Assembly: GCF_000294495.1 (NCBI RefSeq)
Contig: NC_018526.1
Span: forward strand, 1,674,001-1,738,000
Reading direction: 5' to 3'
Length of the DNA: 64,000 nt
Source of the DNA: Streptococcus suis S735
GTDB lineage: Bacteria > Bacillota > Bacilli > Lactobacillales > Streptococcaceae
The position numbers were made by a program, and so were the translations under genes. Shown here piece after piece: positions 51,004 through 60,947 of the stretch; positions within the stretch are counted from its first letter, which is position 1; each line of letters opens with the position of its first letter. The notes under the pieces were generated by a model. The model was given only the letters and a program-made list of their open reading frames with translations. It was not told where the DNA came from and did not search any database.

Positions 51004-51291
51004 AGAGGCTGGGCAAAAAGCCCAACGGCTACTACTTAGAGTTCGTGTCAACATCTCAGCGCAGTGGTTGATTGGCAGATTTGTTCGTGTATTACACTCC
51101 AAATCTGACCTATACGACTGATGCGAACAGAGTTCGCTTCATCTCCAACCTCAAACTGTCTCCCAGACAGTTTGAGCTGTGCGGGGGTGGGAGTGAAACA
51201 GTCTGGGGATAGACTGTTTCAGCTCAACAACTGGAAATAAGGACTTGTTGACGAACTCTTTTTAGACCAGTCGAGTTCTTTCTCACTCCCA
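51001..51291 (+). repeat. Dispersed intergenic repeat, copy C (long form)
   Basis: About 290 bp, near-identical to the copy at 17887-18176, from AAAAGAGGCTGGGCAAAAAG to CTCACTCCCA. On the minus strand its final TGGGAGTGA supplies the last two codons and stop of the MFS gene. A GGCTGGGC / GCCCA hairpin opens the element. Confidence 0.92.
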
Positions 51292-52452
51292 CTTCTTCAG
51301 TTGTTTATAAATCAAGCCTGCGCTTATCAAGGCACAGCCGATGGCGTAAATACCAAAGGCACCTGTTGGGGTTGGGTTGAGTTTTTCCAGATAAGTCGGC
51401 AAGATAGCAGATGTCGCACCGCCGATATTGCAGCCCATAAGGACGATTGTCATGACCGCATTGAGCAAGGCCTTGGGTGCACGGTCTGTTACCTGACTAA
51501 AGACAATGGTTAGAATGATGCTGTAGAAAAATCCTGACACCATGCCACCGAGTCCCAGCACCCAGAGATTATCTGCAAAGGCAATGCCGACAACCGCGAG
51601 TCCAAAGACCACGTAGGAAACAGCTAAAAGCCAGCCCTTCAAACGACCAACCAAGCTACTAAAGACCGTCCCTGCCACAATCCCCATGACCTGCATAAGA
51701 CTTAGAATGAGACTGGCTTGCTGAGCAGTACCGATGCCCTTGGCTAAAACAATCTGAGGAATACGAATGGTCAGGAAGGTATTGACATTGATAACAAAGA
51801 AGGCTAAGAATGCCAGATAAATGCCCATCATCCACATGGTCTTGTCCAGTTTGACCTTGGGCGCGTTCTCCTCAACCTTTACCTCCATGCGAGACAGCAA
51901 TTCCTCCTTGGGTACGAAAATAAGGAAGAGAGCCAAGATGACCAAGGCAAAAAGGTAGACCAAGAAGGCAGGTTGCCAACCAAACTGGGTCAACCAACCG
52001 ACAAGTAGGGTAAGCCCTGCACTTCCCAAAACCTCTGCTGAACCACGCAAGCCCATCATCTGCACCCGCTCCTGACCGGTGAAAAAATTACCGATGATAT
52101 TAATAGCACGCGCATTGATTAGGCCAATCCCCAAACCAAGCAAGATGCGAGCCAATAAAATCAGAGGATAAGCAGTTAGAAACATGGGCAAAGCTCCGCC
52201 GATGGCCATAAGCAAAAGCCCTGCAATGATAATGTTTCGTTCAGACAAGAAACGGACAACTAGACCGTTTGCCAATAGAGTAACCATAATAGCAAAAGAG
52301 GTCACCGTAATTAAGTTTTCCACCTGGGCCGCTGCAATTCCCTGCTGGGCAAAATACTCAATCATCTGTGGAATAGCTGGCGAGACAGCAAATGTCGAAA
52401 CCAGCATGGTGGATAGGGCCAGCAAACTGGCTTTTTCTAAAATTCTTTTCAT
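51283..52452 (-). CDS. MFS transporter
   Basis: The 389-residue protein has 12 hydrophobic segments and belongs to the major facilitator superfamily, drug-exporter-like by its layout, with the GLGIGLINARAINIIGNFF region in the first half. The start MKRILEKASLLALS follows AAAGGGAGAAAA. Its last residues W-E and the stop codon lie within the repeat element, so the end of the protein may have been altered by the repeat. The substrate is unknown. Confidence 0.87.
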   Translation of the reverse strand: MKRILEKASLLALSTMLVSTFAVSPAIPQMIEYFAQQGIAAAQVENLITVTSFAIMVTLLANGLVVRFLSERNIIIAGLLLMAIGGALPMFLTAYPLILLARILLGLGIGLINARAINIIGNFFTGQERVQMMGLRGSAEVLGSAGLTLLVGWLTQFGWQPAFLVYLFALVILALFLIFVPKEELLSRMEVKVEENAPKVKLDKTMWMMGIYLAFLAFFVINVNTFLTIRIPQIVLAKGIGTAQQASLILSLMQVMGIVAGTVFSSLVGRLKGWLLAVSYVVFGLAVVGIAFADNLWVLGLGGMVSGFFYSIILTIVFSQVTDRAPKALLNAVMTIVLMGCNIGGATSAILPTYLEKLNPTPTGAFGIYAIGCALISAGLIYKQLKKWE

Positions 52453-52581
52453 TTTTCTCCCTTTCAACGTTCGTCTTTTACTAGTATAACAGATTTGAAA
52501 GCGAATGGATAGAAAAGTCCGACTTTTATTCTCTCCCATTTCATGCTATACTTATCTTAACTATATTCAAAGGAGAGAATC

Positions 52582-53196
52582 ATGTCTGTTATTGAACGAT
52601 TGACAAAAGCTGCCCATTTGATTGACATGGATGACATCATCCGTGAAGGGCATCCAACCCTACGCCAAGTTGCCGAAGAAGTTGCATTTCCACTATCTGA
52701 TCAGGAAATTATTTTAGGCGAAAAAATGATGCAGTTCCTCAAACATTCGCAGGATCCTGTCATGGCTGAAAAAATGAAACTCCGTGGCGGAGTTGGTCTA
52801 GCTGCACCTCAGATTGACGTTTCCAAACGCATCATTGCTGTCTTAGTCCCAAACCCAGAGGACGAGGAAGGAAATCCACCTGCCCAAGCCTACTCTCTGC
52901 AAGAAGTATTGTACAATCCTAAAATCGTGGCACATTCTGTCCAAGAAGCTGCTATGGAAGGGGGCGAGGGCTGCCTATCCGTTGACCGCGAAGTCCAAGG
53001 CTACGTAGTCCGCCATGCGCGCGTGACTGTTGATTACATGGACAAAAACGGAGAAAAACACCGTATCAAACTCAAAGGCTTTAATGCCATCGTGGTCCAA
53101 CACGAAATCGACCACCTCAACGGTGTCATGTTCTACGACCGCATTGACCCAGAACACCCATTTGCCGTTAAAGAAGGCATGTTGGTAATTGAATAA
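52582..53196 (+). CDS. def: Peptide deformylase
   Basis: The 204-residue protein is peptide deformylase, which removes the N-formyl group of nascent chains. The three metal-binding motifs are GVGLAAPQ near residue 70, EGCLSV near 130, and QHEIDHLNG near 173 (HExxH). The length and the type II features fit Gram-positive enzymes. A terminator follows the stop codon. Confidence 0.97.
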
Positions 53197-53199
53197 ACA

Positions 53200-53236
53200 T
53201 AAGAAACTGACTGAAAAATTTTCGGTCAGTTTTTTA
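53200..53236 (+). terminator. Terminator after def
   Basis: AAACTGACTGAAAAATTTTCGGTCAGTTTTTTATG forms a hairpin (ACTGACTGAAA / TTTCGGTCAGT) with a T run. Only short parts are quoted here: arms ACTGAC and GTCAGT. Confidence 0.8.
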
Positions 53237-53270
53237 TGTGAGTACGAAAAAACGACCCTTTCGGATCGAT

Positions 53271-53384
53271 CTCAATAATAGTCTTTTAGTTTACTTTTAG
53301 TACTAGGCAACGAGCCGCAGGCATAACTGGAGTTAGGCAAGGTGAGTTAACGACGTAATAAAAGATAAACTAAATGACGATATC
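53271..53384. repeat. MITE-like inverted-repeat element
   Basis: GTCTTTTAGTTTAC near the left and GATAAACTAAATGAC near the right form long imperfect inverted arms around about 60 bp containing AGGCATAACTGGAGTTAGG. It fills the gap up to the YrdC gene stop codon. It could also act as a terminator. No protein is encoded. Confidence 0.55.
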
Positions 53385-54170
53385 TTAGTAATATTCCCCT
53401 TGTCTGTAGTCCCAAGAGTTGAAATGGTCAGACAAGTGCATCATGATTTTATCAATGTCCAGACCCTTACGGATGACAACTGGACATGGGCTGATAGAAC
53501 GGCTATCCGCGCTTTGTTCTGGAATGAGTTTACCATCTTTGTCTACCATAGACACCATAACCCCTTGCTCATAGCGGGTTTCAATGGTCTTGTCTGGCTG
53601 GATAGATGTCACATAATCATCCGCCTCGATAATCAAGTCCACTTTAGAAGCGATACGCTCACCGATACCTTCTACCTTGCCACGATTTCCCTTACCTGAC
53701 GGGTTAGCAGATGACGCATAGACCATACGGCCTTCTTTTTCCCACATTTCCTTAGCAATCTGCTCGCCTGCTACACCAAACTTGATAACAAAGCAAGAAG
53801 TACCACGAACGTCGGTCATCAACTCTTCACGACCATCGCCATAAGCCTGCAACTTAGCATAAGCCTCTGGTTTCCACGGCAGGATACAACCCAACAAAAT
53901 GTCCTCATCCCAATGTTTTTGGTAGAAGGCATCAATCTCAGGAGTCAACTGTGCCAACTCACGAAGCTCCTCCATGCTACCACAAAGGACAACGCCTGGC
54001 TTATTCCGCTTGCGCTCCTTAGCATCAAACTTACGCTCCAAGCCAGCCTTGTCAGCAGTCATGATGATGTAACCAACCTTGGTCGGGCAGACAATCACGC
54101 CTCCCTCACCCTTGATAATGTCAAAACCTTCTTGTGAAAGTCCGCCATCCCAGTGAATTTGTTTCGTCAT
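53385..54170 (-). CDS. Sua5/YciO/YrdC family protein
   Basis: The 261-residue protein has the YrdC fold. KGEGGVIVCPTKVGYIIMT near residue 20 and the KPGVVLCG segment match the threonylcarbamoyl-AMP synthase or related YciO-type proteins, which act in tRNA t6A formation or bind nucleic acids. The cell must have a true TsaC elsewhere or this is it, and the sequence alone does not decide. It is on the minus strand, upstream of the inverted-repeat element. Confidence 0.75.
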   Translation of the reverse strand: MTKQIHWDGGLSQEGFDIIKGEGGVIVCPTKVGYIIMTADKAGLERKFDAKERKRNKPGVVLCGSMEELRELAQLTPEIDAFYQKHWDEDILLGCILPWKPEAYAKLQAYGDGREELMTDVRGTSCFVIKFGVAGEQIAKEMWEKEGRMVYASSANPSGKGNRGKVEGIGERIASKVDLIIEADDYVTSIQPDKTIETRYEQGVMVSMVDKDGKLIPEQSADSRSISPCPVVIRKGLDIDKIMMHLSDHFNSWDYRQGEYY

Positions 54171-54229
54171 AATAATTTCCTCTTTTCTTTTGTTCCATAG
54201 CAGAGCGATCTGCTTGTTTTCTAATATTT

Positions 54230-54823
54230 TTAGTTTTGCCAGTAGCTTGGGCGATTATCCTCATACTCAGCAATCAAATCCTGATACTGTAAGGTAATAC
54301 CAATATCATCCAAGCCATTGAGCAACTTGTGTTTCCAGTCCTGTTCGATGTCAAATGGGCATTCCCCAAAAGGCGTCCGTATCAACTGATCTGCCAAGTC
54401 AACCGTGATTTCTTGGTCAGGACCCAGCTGAGCTAGTTGGTCCCTGACTTCTTTGGGCTGGATAATGGGCAGAATCCCATTGTTCAAGTCATTGTTGTAA
54501 TGAATATCTCCAAAGGAGCCTGCAATGATGACCTTGAAGCCATAATCTGCCAGAGCCCAAGCAGCGTGTTCCCTAGAAGAACCTGCTCCGAAGTTATCCC
54601 CAGATATGAGGATACTAGCGCCTTGATACTCAGGCTGATTGAGAATGAAATCAGGATTGTCCGTGTAGTTATCATCCAAGTACCGCCAAGCATATAGCAA
54701 ATACTTGCCAAAGCCCTTTTTGTCAATCAGCTTGAGAAACTGCTTGGGCAGGAGCTGGTCGGTATCAATATTATCATTCATGAGTGGAACGGTTGTCCCT
54801 GTCCATGTGGTAAATTGGTGCAT
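54230..54823 (-). CDS. leuD: 3-isopropylmalate dehydratase small subunit
   Basis: The 197-residue protein is LeuD, the small subunit of isopropylmalate isomerase. It begins with [27 protein letters not shown] and has the [17 protein letters not shown] swivelling segment. It forms the enzyme with LeuC and is the last gene of leuABCD, overlapping leuC by one base. Confidence 0.96.
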   Translation of the reverse strand: MHQFTTWTGTTVPLMNDNIDTDQLLPKQFLKLIDKKGFGKYLLYAWRYLDDNYTDNPDFILNQPEYQGASILISGDNFGAGSSREHAAWALADYGFKVIIAGSFGDIHYNNDLNNGILPIIQPKEVRDQLAQLGPDQEITVDLADQLIRTPFGECPFDIEQDWKHKLLNGLDDIGITLQYQDLIAEYEDNRPSYWQN

Positions 54824-56142
54824 TAGACTCCCGCCTTGAGAATGTCTAGCTGTCTGGTGTCGACAAAACGTCCATAAAGCGCAGCTGTGGCAGCCATAGC
54901 AGGACTACACAAGTGGGTCTTGGCCCCAAAGCCCTGTCGGTCTTCAAAGTTTCGATTACTTGTAGAGGCGCAGTGGACACCCGCAGGGACCTTGTCTAGA
55001 CCTAACTTTTCTGCAGCACGCTTGACAGGGCGACTGCCTGGTACGACAATAGCCGTAACCTGCTCTGCTATTTTCCGCCCCTTAACAATCCTAGCTGCCA
55101 GCTGCAAATCGCTGAGGCGAGCATTAGTACAGGAGCCTAGGAAGACATAGCCAACGGGAATGTCCGCAGCCTTTTGCCCAGGAGCCAAGTCCATGTAAGC
55201 ATAGACCCGCTCGTCGTTGTGGTCACGGATGGATGGGAAAGTTTCGTCAAAGCTAACCCCCATAGCAGGAGTGGTCCCCCAAGTCACCATGGGTGCCAAG
55301 TCCGACACATCAAGGACCAGGTGCTTGTCATAGACGGTGTCCGCATCCGAGTAGAGCTCCTTCCAGTCTGCCACCGCCGCATCGAAGTCCGCTGGTGCAC
55401 ACTCCCGACCTCGCAGGTAGTCAAAGGTGGTCTGGTCTGGAGCCATGATGCCCATTTTGGAGCCGAACTCAATGGACATATTGCAGATGGTCATCCGCTC
55501 TTCCATGCTGAGTCGGTCGATGACGGGTCCTGCGAACTCGACCACATGACCCAAACCACAATCTACGCCGTAGCGGGCAATCAGAGCCAGGATAAAGTCC
55601 TTGGCATAGACACCTCTTTGCGCCTGACCGACAAACTCTACTAGGAGTCGCTTAGGTTTGACCTGCCAAATGGTCTGGGTAGCGAGAACGTGCTCCACTT
55701 CAGAAGTACCAAACCCAAAGGCAATAGCCCCAAAGGCTCCGTGAGTCGCTGTATGGCTATCTCCGCAGACAATGAACTTACCTGGCTGGGTCCTGCCTGT
55801 TTCTGGTCCAACCATGTGGACAATCCCCTGATGTTCCGAACCATGGGCTGCGTGGGGAATGCCGAAATCTTCTATATTCTTAGCCAAGGCATCCATCTGA
55901 GCCTTGGAAATGACATCACGGATATTGTGAATATCAACGGTTGGCACGTTGTGGTCAAAAGTCGCAAAGGTCAAGTCTGGGCGCCGAACAGATCGCCCTG
56001 TATCCCTCAATCCTTGAAAGGCCTGGGGACTGGTCACCTCATGAATGTAGTGCTGGTCCACATAGAGGAGCTGGGGCTGACCTTCTTGCCCTGTAATCAC
56101 ATGGCGATCCCAGAGCTTATCAAAAATAGATTTGCCACTCAT
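54823..56142 (-). CDS. leuC: 3-isopropylmalate dehydratase large subunit
   Basis: The 439-residue protein is LeuC, an aconitase-type [4Fe-4S] enzyme. Its cluster ligands are the cysteine in [14 protein letters not shown] and the [14 protein letters not shown] segment, and [24 protein letters not shown] is typical. The length is normal. It lies 2 bases after leuB. Confidence 0.96.
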   Translation of the reverse strand: MSGKSIFDKLWDRHVITGQEGQPQLLYVDQHYIHEVTSPQAFQGLRDTGRSVRRPDLTFATFDHNVPTVDIHNIRDVISKAQMDALAKNIEDFGIPHAAHGSEHQGIVHMVGPETGRTQPGKFIVCGDSHTATHGAFGAIAFGFGTSEVEHVLATQTIWQVKPKRLLVEFVGQAQRGVYAKDFILALIARYGVDCGLGHVVEFAGPVIDRLSMEERMTICNMSIEFGSKMGIMAPDQTTFDYLRGRECAPADFDAAVADWKELYSDADTVYDKHLVLDVSDLAPMVTWGTTPAMGVSFDETFPSIRDHNDERVYAYMDLAPGQKAADIPVGYVFLGSCTNARLSDLQLAARIVKGRKIAEQVTAIVVPGSRPVKRAAEKLGLDKVPAGVHCASTSNRNFEDRQGFGAKTHLCSPAMAATAALYGRFVDTRQLDILKAGV

Positions 56143-56144
56143 AT

Positions 56145-57191
56145 TTACCCACCTCCAATTTGGGCAATAATGGCCGCTGTCATTTCTTTGGTAGATGCGC
56201 TACCACCTAGATCCTTGGTAAAAATGCCCTCTGCAAAGACTGCTTCAACTGCCTGGCGAATGGTCTGACCTGCTTGGACCAAATCAAAACTTTCTTCCAG
56301 CATCATGGCAACAGATAGAATCATACTGACAGGATTGGCAATGCCCTGACCTGCAATATCAGGAGCCGAACCATGGATAGGTTCGTAGAGACTGGGACCC
56401 GCCACCGCATGACTAGCAGAAGGCAGAACCCCTAGCGTTCCTGTTAATACGCTGGCCTCATCCGACAAAATATCACCAAAGAGATTTTCCGTCACCAAGA
56501 CATCAAACCGACTAGGATTGGTAATCAAAAGCATGGCTGCGCTATCCACCAACTGGTGCTCCAAGACCACATCTGGGTAGTCCTTCGCTACCTCATCCGC
56601 CACCTTACGCCATAATTTTGACGTTGCTAGCACATTTTGCTTATCAATACTGGTGACTTTTTTTCGTCTTTTTTGGGCTAGGTCAAAGGCAGAGCGGACA
56701 ACCCGTTCGATTTCCTCAGCTTGATAGGTATTGCTATCGCTGGCTTGGTCAGTTCCAAGGATATGCTCTCCAAAATAAATCCCGCCTGTCAGCTCCCTTA
56801 CCATGACCAAATCCACACCGTCCAGCCGGTCGACCTTCAGAGGAGAATAGTCTTTCAGGCTATCAAAAATTTTCACCGGACGGATATTGGCAAAGAGACC
56901 TAATTCCTTACGAAGTTGAAGAAGACCTTGTTCTGGACGGACAGCGGCATCATCATATTGAGGGCTACCGATAGCTGCTAACAAAATCGCATCCGCCTTA
57001 CGGCAGGCTTGTAAGGTTTCCTTAGGTAGAGGGTGCCCGCTCGCATCAATCCCAGCGCCACCAAAGGCTCTCTCCTCAATCTCATAATCAAATCCTACTT
57101 GCCCAGCCACAGCCTCGAGGACTGCTAGGCCAGCCTCCATGATTTCAGGACCGATTCCATCACCAGCCAAGGCTACAATTTTTTTCGTCAT
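56145..57191 (-). CDS. leuB: 3-isopropylmalate dehydrogenase
   Basis: The 348-residue protein is LeuB, which oxidises and decarboxylates 3-isopropylmalate. It has [15 protein letters not shown] near the start, the [13 protein letters not shown] loop, [15 protein letters not shown] and [25 protein letters not shown]. The length is normal, and it precedes leuC by 2 bases. Confidence 0.97.
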   Translation of the reverse strand: MTKKIVALAGDGIGPEIMEAGLAVLEAVAGQVGFDYEIEERAFGGAGIDASGHPLPKETLQACRKADAILLAAIGSPQYDDAAVRPEQGLLQLRKELGLFANIRPVKIFDSLKDYSPLKVDRLDGVDLVMVRELTGGIYFGEHILGTDQASDSNTYQAEEIERVVRSAFDLAQKRRKKVTSIDKQNVLATSKLWRKVADEVAKDYPDVVLEHQLVDSAAMLLITNPSRFDVLVTENLFGDILSDEASVLTGTLGVLPSASHAVAGPSLYEPIHGSAPDIAGQGIANPVSMILSVAMMLEESFDLVQAGQTIRQAVEAVFAEGIFTKDLGGSASTKEMTAAIIAQIGGG

Positions 57192-57199
57192 ATTTCCTC

Positions 57200-58762
57200 C
57201 TAGATGTGTGGTAACTCTTTCTCAGATAGTTTCTTATCAATCTGTCCGCTATTTTCTTTCTGTACCATGACATTGGCATGAATATAGGCAATGGCAGAAG
57301 CCTTCACCACGTCAAAGTCAATACCAGAGGCATTAAAGACCGTTTCCGTTGCCTTGTTTTCTACGGCGACAAGCACACGCGCCTGGGCATCAATTCCATC
57401 GGTGATGGCGTCAATATGGTAGCGTTCCAAGCTAATCTCTTGGTGGAAGAATTGGTCAATAGCATTAAAGACAGCCTCAACAGAACCCTTGCCTGACTCC
57501 GAAACAACCACTTCTTCCTCATCCTGATTGATGAAGATGACCTGAGCCTGAATACTTCCGTCAGACTGACTATCCAAACGCAAATCTTTAAATTGGAAGC
57601 CATCACGATTGCTGATTTCTGTCCCAGCTACTAGAGCTCGAATATCAGCGTCCGTGATTTTTTCCTTCTTGTCTGCCAGGTTTTTGAAACGAGCAAACAA
57701 GCTAGCAACGTCTCCTTCTTCAAAATACAGGTCTAGTTCTTTCAGCTTTTCTACAAAGGCATGGCGACCAGATAGTTTACCCAGTGGCAGAGAATTTTTC
57801 TTGACCCCTACCAACTCAGGTGTAATGATTTCATAGGTCGATGGATTTTTCAAGACACCATCTTGGTGAATTCCTGACTCGTGAGAGAAGGCATTGCCAC
57901 CGACAACCGCCTTATTGCGTGGAATGGCAATCCCAGAAAAACGAGATACTAATTCCGAAGTATTGAGCGTTTCCTTTAGAACAATCGGACTGGTCACATC
58001 ATAGAAATCTTTCCGAATTTCAAGGGCAACAGCTACTTCTTCAAGGGCCGCATTTCCTGCTCGCTCACCGATACCGTTGATAGTTCCCTCGACACGACCG
58101 GCACCGTTTTTAATAGCTGAAAGGGTATTGGCAACAGCCATTCCTAGGTCATTGTGGCAATGTGGACTGAAAATAATCTCACGGTCCGATTTGACGTTTG
58201 TTGTCAAGTAACGGAAAATTTCTCCGTAGTGCTGAGGAGTCGTAAAGCCGACTGTATCTGGAATGTTGATGTAGGTCGCACCCGCATCTACCGCTGTCTG
58301 CACAACTTCTAGCAAATAATCCAACTCCGTCCGCGTCGCATCCTCTGGTGAGAACTCCACTACCTCAAAACGCTCACGTGCATAGCTGACATGTTCAGTG
58401 ATTTGCGCCAAAATTTCTTCTTTGGTCTTTTGAAGTTTAAATTCACGGTGAATGGGGCTAGTCGCAATGAAAACATGAATCTGCGGATACTTGGCATCTT
58501 TCAGAGCCTCATAACAAGCATCAATGTCTGATTTTACTGACCGTGCCAAACCTGTCACAGCCGTCTTGGTCATCGCTGCCGCAATCTGACGAACCGCTTC
58601 AAACGAATCAGGACTGGCCGCAGGAAAACCCGCTTCAATAGCAGAAATCCCCCATTTTTCCAACTGCTTGGCGATGGTCACTTTTTCCTTGATAGAAAAA
58701 TTCACACCTGGCGTCTGTTCACCATCTCGTAAAGTCGTATCTAAAAATTCAATCACACGCAT
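57200..58762 (-). CDS. leuA: 2-isopropylmalate synthase
   Basis: The 520-residue protein is LeuA, the first committed enzyme of leucine synthesis. It shows the catalytic TIM-barrel motif [50 protein letters not shown] and a C-terminal regulatory domain (about 380-520) that binds leucine for feedback inhibition. The start follows GAAAGGTATTCTT, and the leader with a leader peptide and attenuator lies upstream. Confidence 0.97.
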   Translation of the reverse strand: MRVIEFLDTTLRDGEQTPGVNFSIKEKVTIAKQLEKWGISAIEAGFPAASPDSFEAVRQIAAAMTKTAVTGLARSVKSDIDACYEALKDAKYPQIHVFIATSPIHREFKLQKTKEEILAQITEHVSYARERFEVVEFSPEDATRTELDYLLEVVQTAVDAGATYINIPDTVGFTTPQHYGEIFRYLTTNVKSDREIIFSPHCHNDLGMAVANTLSAIKNGAGRVEGTINGIGERAGNAALEEVAVALEIRKDFYDVTSPIVLKETLNTSELVSRFSGIAIPRNKAVVGGNAFSHESGIHQDGVLKNPSTYEIITPELVGVKKNSLPLGKLSGRHAFVEKLKELDLYFEEGDVASLFARFKNLADKKEKITDADIRALVAGTEISNRDGFQFKDLRLDSQSDGSIQAQVIFINQDEEEVVVSESGKGSVEAVFNAIDQFFHQEISLERYHIDAITDGIDAQARVLVAVENKATETVFNASGIDFDVVKASAIAYIHANVMVQKENSGQIDKKLSEKELPHI

Positions 58763-58829
58763 AAGAATACCTTTCTAAATAACCCTAACGTCAATATTAG
58801 GTTCTCTTTCTTAGTTTTCAAAGTATACT

Positions 58830-58873
58830 AAGAAAAAGAAAACACCTCGAGGACTATTACCTGCGAGATGTTG
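58830..58873 (-). terminator. Attenuator terminator of the leu operon
   Basis: On the minus strand AACATCTCG pairs with CGAGGTGTT and runs into TTTTCTTTTTC between the leader peptide and leuA. Ribosome stalling at the leader leucines would favour an alternative pairing of the upstream GGGCTAGTGC region and so let transcription proceed. Confidence 0.75.
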
Positions 58874-58923
58874 TCAACAGCGCCCGCTTGGTAAGCCAAA
58901 CAGGACTAATGCTACCTAGTGCA

Positions 58924-58977
58924 CTAGCCCGACCGTCGCAACAACAAAGCAAAGAATTTTGTAGTGACAGGTTTCAT
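58924..58977 (-). CDS. leuL: leu operon leader peptide
   Basis: A 17-codon frame (MKPVTTKFFALLLRRSG) with a GAAAGGAAAA ribosome site contains three consecutive TTG leucine codons. It sits between the leu promoter and the attenuator terminator, the classic leader-peptide attenuation layout. Leucine shortage would stall the ribosome at TTG TTG TTG. The gene is too short for ordinary gene finders. Confidence 0.8.
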   Translation of the reverse strand: MKPVTTKFFALLLRRSG

Positions 58978-59012
58978 TTGACTTTTTCCTTTCAGTATTT
59001 TAATTATTTACA

Positions 59013-59068
59013 ATGATACCCTACTTATTTTCACTTGTCAACAGAAAAATGGAAATTTTCTGAAAAAT
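59013..59068 (-). promoter_or_regulatory. leu operon promoter with CodY-like box
   Basis: TTGACA (59036-59041) and TATCAT (59013-59018) with 17-bp spacing form a strong promoter. AATTTTCTGAAAAAT (59054-59068, plus-strand reading) matches the CodY consensus in 14 of 15 positions just upstream of -35. Leucine biosynthesis would be repressed by CodY when branched-chain amino acids are plentiful, on top of attenuation. Confidence 0.8.
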
Positions 59069-59107
59069 CCGAACAATGCGGCAATTCGTACAAATCCAGA
59101 TAATAGA

Positions 59108-59136
59108 AAACCATGCTCCAATTGAAGCACGGTTCA
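59108..59136 (-). terminator. Terminator after the GlsB-like gene
   Basis: ACCGTGCTTC and GAGCATGGT pair around a short loop on the minus strand and run into TTTTCT. Confidence 0.65.
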
Positions 59137-59141
59137 GGTGT

Positions 59142-59375
59142 TTAATTCCGTCTAGAACTGCTAAAAATCGCCACTAAGAGAATAGCCCCTAGAACAGACG
59201 GCACTACAGCCATACCAGCAAACTGTAGTCCCCAATCACCGAAGAGCAGTTGTCCAATCCACGAACCAGCAAGTCCAAGGATGATATTTCCAAGACAACC
59301 ACGACGGTCATCTGATGAGGTCAAAGCCCCCGCAATCAAGCCAATAATGGCTCCAGCGATTATACTTGATAACAT
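59142..59375 (-). CDS. GlsB/YeaQ/YmgE family membrane protein
   Basis: The 77-residue protein starts MLSSIIAGAIIGLIAGALTS, then has a GCLGNIILGLAGSWIGQLLFG region, which is the Transglycosylase-associated (GlsB/YeaQ) family pattern of small stress-linked membrane proteins. The start is chosen for the strong AAGGAGGAAAAT site. It is transcribed from its own region after pepS, and ends in its own terminator. Confidence 0.88.
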   Translation of the reverse strand: MLSSIIAGAIIGLIAGALTSSDDRRGCLGNIILGLAGSWIGQLLFGDWGLQFAGMAVVPSVLGAILLVAIFSSSRRN

Positions 59376-59400
59376 TCTATTTTCCTCCTTATTTACAAAA

Positions 59401-59425
59401 TAAGACTGGTCTCCCAGTCTTATAG
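59401..59425 (-). terminator. Terminator after pepS
   Basis: AAGACTGG and CCAGTCTT form a perfect hairpin on the minus strand followed by ATTTTG. Confidence 0.75.
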
Positions 59426-59433
59426 CATTGTTT

Positions 59434-60675
59434 TTAGATAGCCCACTCACCGTCACGGAAGATTGGCACACGAGTACCGTCTTCACGGATTCCGTCAATG
59501 TTCATCTTGTTAGAACCAATCATGAAGTCCACGTGAACATCTGAGCGGTTGAGACCAGCTTCTTTGAGCTCTTCTTGGCTCATTTCTGTACCACCTTCGA
59601 TAGAGAAGGCATAGGCTTGACCAATCGCCAAGTGGTTTGAGGCATTTTCATCAAAGAGAGTGTTGAAGAAAGTTACACCTGATTGAGAGATTGGGCTCTT
59701 ATCTGGTACAAGGGCAACTTCACCTAGACCGCGTGCACCAGCATTGTCAAAGACCAGTTTCTTCATGACTTCGTCGCCTTTTTCAGCAGTCACATCTACA
59801 ATCTCACCATCTTTAAAGGTTACCTTAATACCTTCGATAATATTGCCGTTATAGCTAAGCGGTTTTGTAGAAGTTACATAACCATCGGCCACACGATAGT
59901 CAGGAGCTGTAAAGACTTCTTCTGTTGGCATGTTGGCAATAAACTTCTCACCTTGGGCATTGATCGAACCAGCCGCTTCCCATAAGTGGTTTTTCGGCAT
60001 ACCAAGAACAAGGTCGGTTCCTGGTGCTGTGTAGTGCAATTTGACAAACTGCTCGTCGTTAAGAACCTTAGCTTTTGCTACCAAACGTGCTTCATGCTCT
60101 TCCCAGGCTTTGATTGGATCTTCATCGTAGATACGGCAAGTCTTGAAAATTTGGTCCCAAAGTAAGTCTACTGCTTCTTCGTCAGACGTTGCATTTGGGA
60201 AAACTTTTTTGGCCCATTCCAAACCAGATGCTGCACCAAGTGTCCAGCTGATTTTGTTAGCTTGGGATGCTTGCCGCATTGGGTTCAAAGCCTGGCTGAG
60301 TGCACGAGCGTTGCGAGACAATTTCTCTGGATCCACACCGTCGTAGGCCCCTGGATCTTCTGACAAGACAACCAAACGGCTGGCCTTCCGCTCCAAGAGG
60401 TAGTTCATTTCAGTGATGCGTTGTGGGTGAACTTGTTCCAAGAGTTCCACATCTACATTGACCAAACGCTCGCGCGCAATCACATCGTCCAACCAGTTGA
60501 CCAAGACTTCCTTAGCACCGTGAGCGTAAGCTTCTTTGACAATCAAGCGTGCCAACTCAGCCTGTTCCACACCAATTGTCAATTGAACCGTGTGACCAGG
60601 TTGGACATTGATACCTGTTGAAACCAAGAGTTTAGCATATTTAGCGAGATTTTCTTTAAAATTTGGTAATACCAT
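59434..60675 (-). CDS. pepS: Aminopeptidase PepS (M29 family)
   Basis: The 413-residue protein is an M29 family metallo-aminopeptidase. GTDLVLGMPKNHLWEAAG, IANMPTEEVFTAPDYRVADG and EVALVPDKSPIS are the metal and active-site regions, and HLAIGQAYAFSIEGG lies near the C-terminus. PepS in lactic acid bacteria removes Arg and aromatic residues from peptides. The start follows AAAGGAGAAA, and the gene appears to be a single transcription unit. Confidence 0.93.
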   Translation of the reverse strand: MVLPNFKENLAKYAKLLVSTGINVQPGHTVQLTIGVEQAELARLIVKEAYAHGAKEVLVNWLDDVIARERLVNVDVELLEQVHPQRITEMNYLLERKASRLVVLSEDPGAYDGVDPEKLSRNARALSQALNPMRQASQANKISWTLGAASGLEWAKKVFPNATSDEEAVDLLWDQIFKTCRIYDEDPIKAWEEHEARLVAKAKVLNDEQFVKLHYTAPGTDLVLGMPKNHLWEAAGSINAQGEKFIANMPTEEVFTAPDYRVADGYVTSTKPLSYNGNIIEGIKVTFKDGEIVDVTAEKGDEVMKKLVFDNAGARGLGEVALVPDKSPISQSGVTFFNTLFDENASNHLAIGQAYAFSIEGGTEMSQEELKEAGLNRSDVHVDFMIGSNKMNIDGIREDGTRVPIFRDGEWAI

Positions 60676-60734
60676 CTTTTTCTCCTTTGTACTTTGAAAT
60701 ACCCTATTATTGTATCATATTTTAAGCTAGACAG

Positions 60735-60768
60735 ATAAAAAAACTTCCTGCTGATACAGGAAGTTGAA
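60735..60768 (-). terminator. Terminator after the nitroreductase gene
   Basis: On the minus strand AACTTCCTG pairs with CAGGAAGTT and runs into TTTTTTTAT, about 180 bases after the nitroreductase stop codon. Confidence 0.7.
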
Positions 60769-60947
60769 AAGGTTAGCTCTGGGAGATAGTTGAAGCTTGG
60801 AGATGAAACGAATGGAGTTCGTGTCAACAAGCTGCAGGCATAACCCTGCTCCTCTCTTGTTTTAAGGGAACAGGCTGAAAAACTCCACTGGAGCTTTACA
60901 CTCACCACATCAAGTCAACAACGTCTGATCCCAATTTTCGCAGAGTA
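60769..60947. repeat. Possible degenerate repeat remnant between nitroreductase and its terminator
   Basis: This stretch contains GAGTTCGTGTCAACA, matching the repeat copies A-C, and GCAGGCATAAC, matching the inverted-repeat element at 53271-53384. It otherwise diverges. It may be a scrambled fragment of one of these repeats. No gene is seen. Confidence 0.35.
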
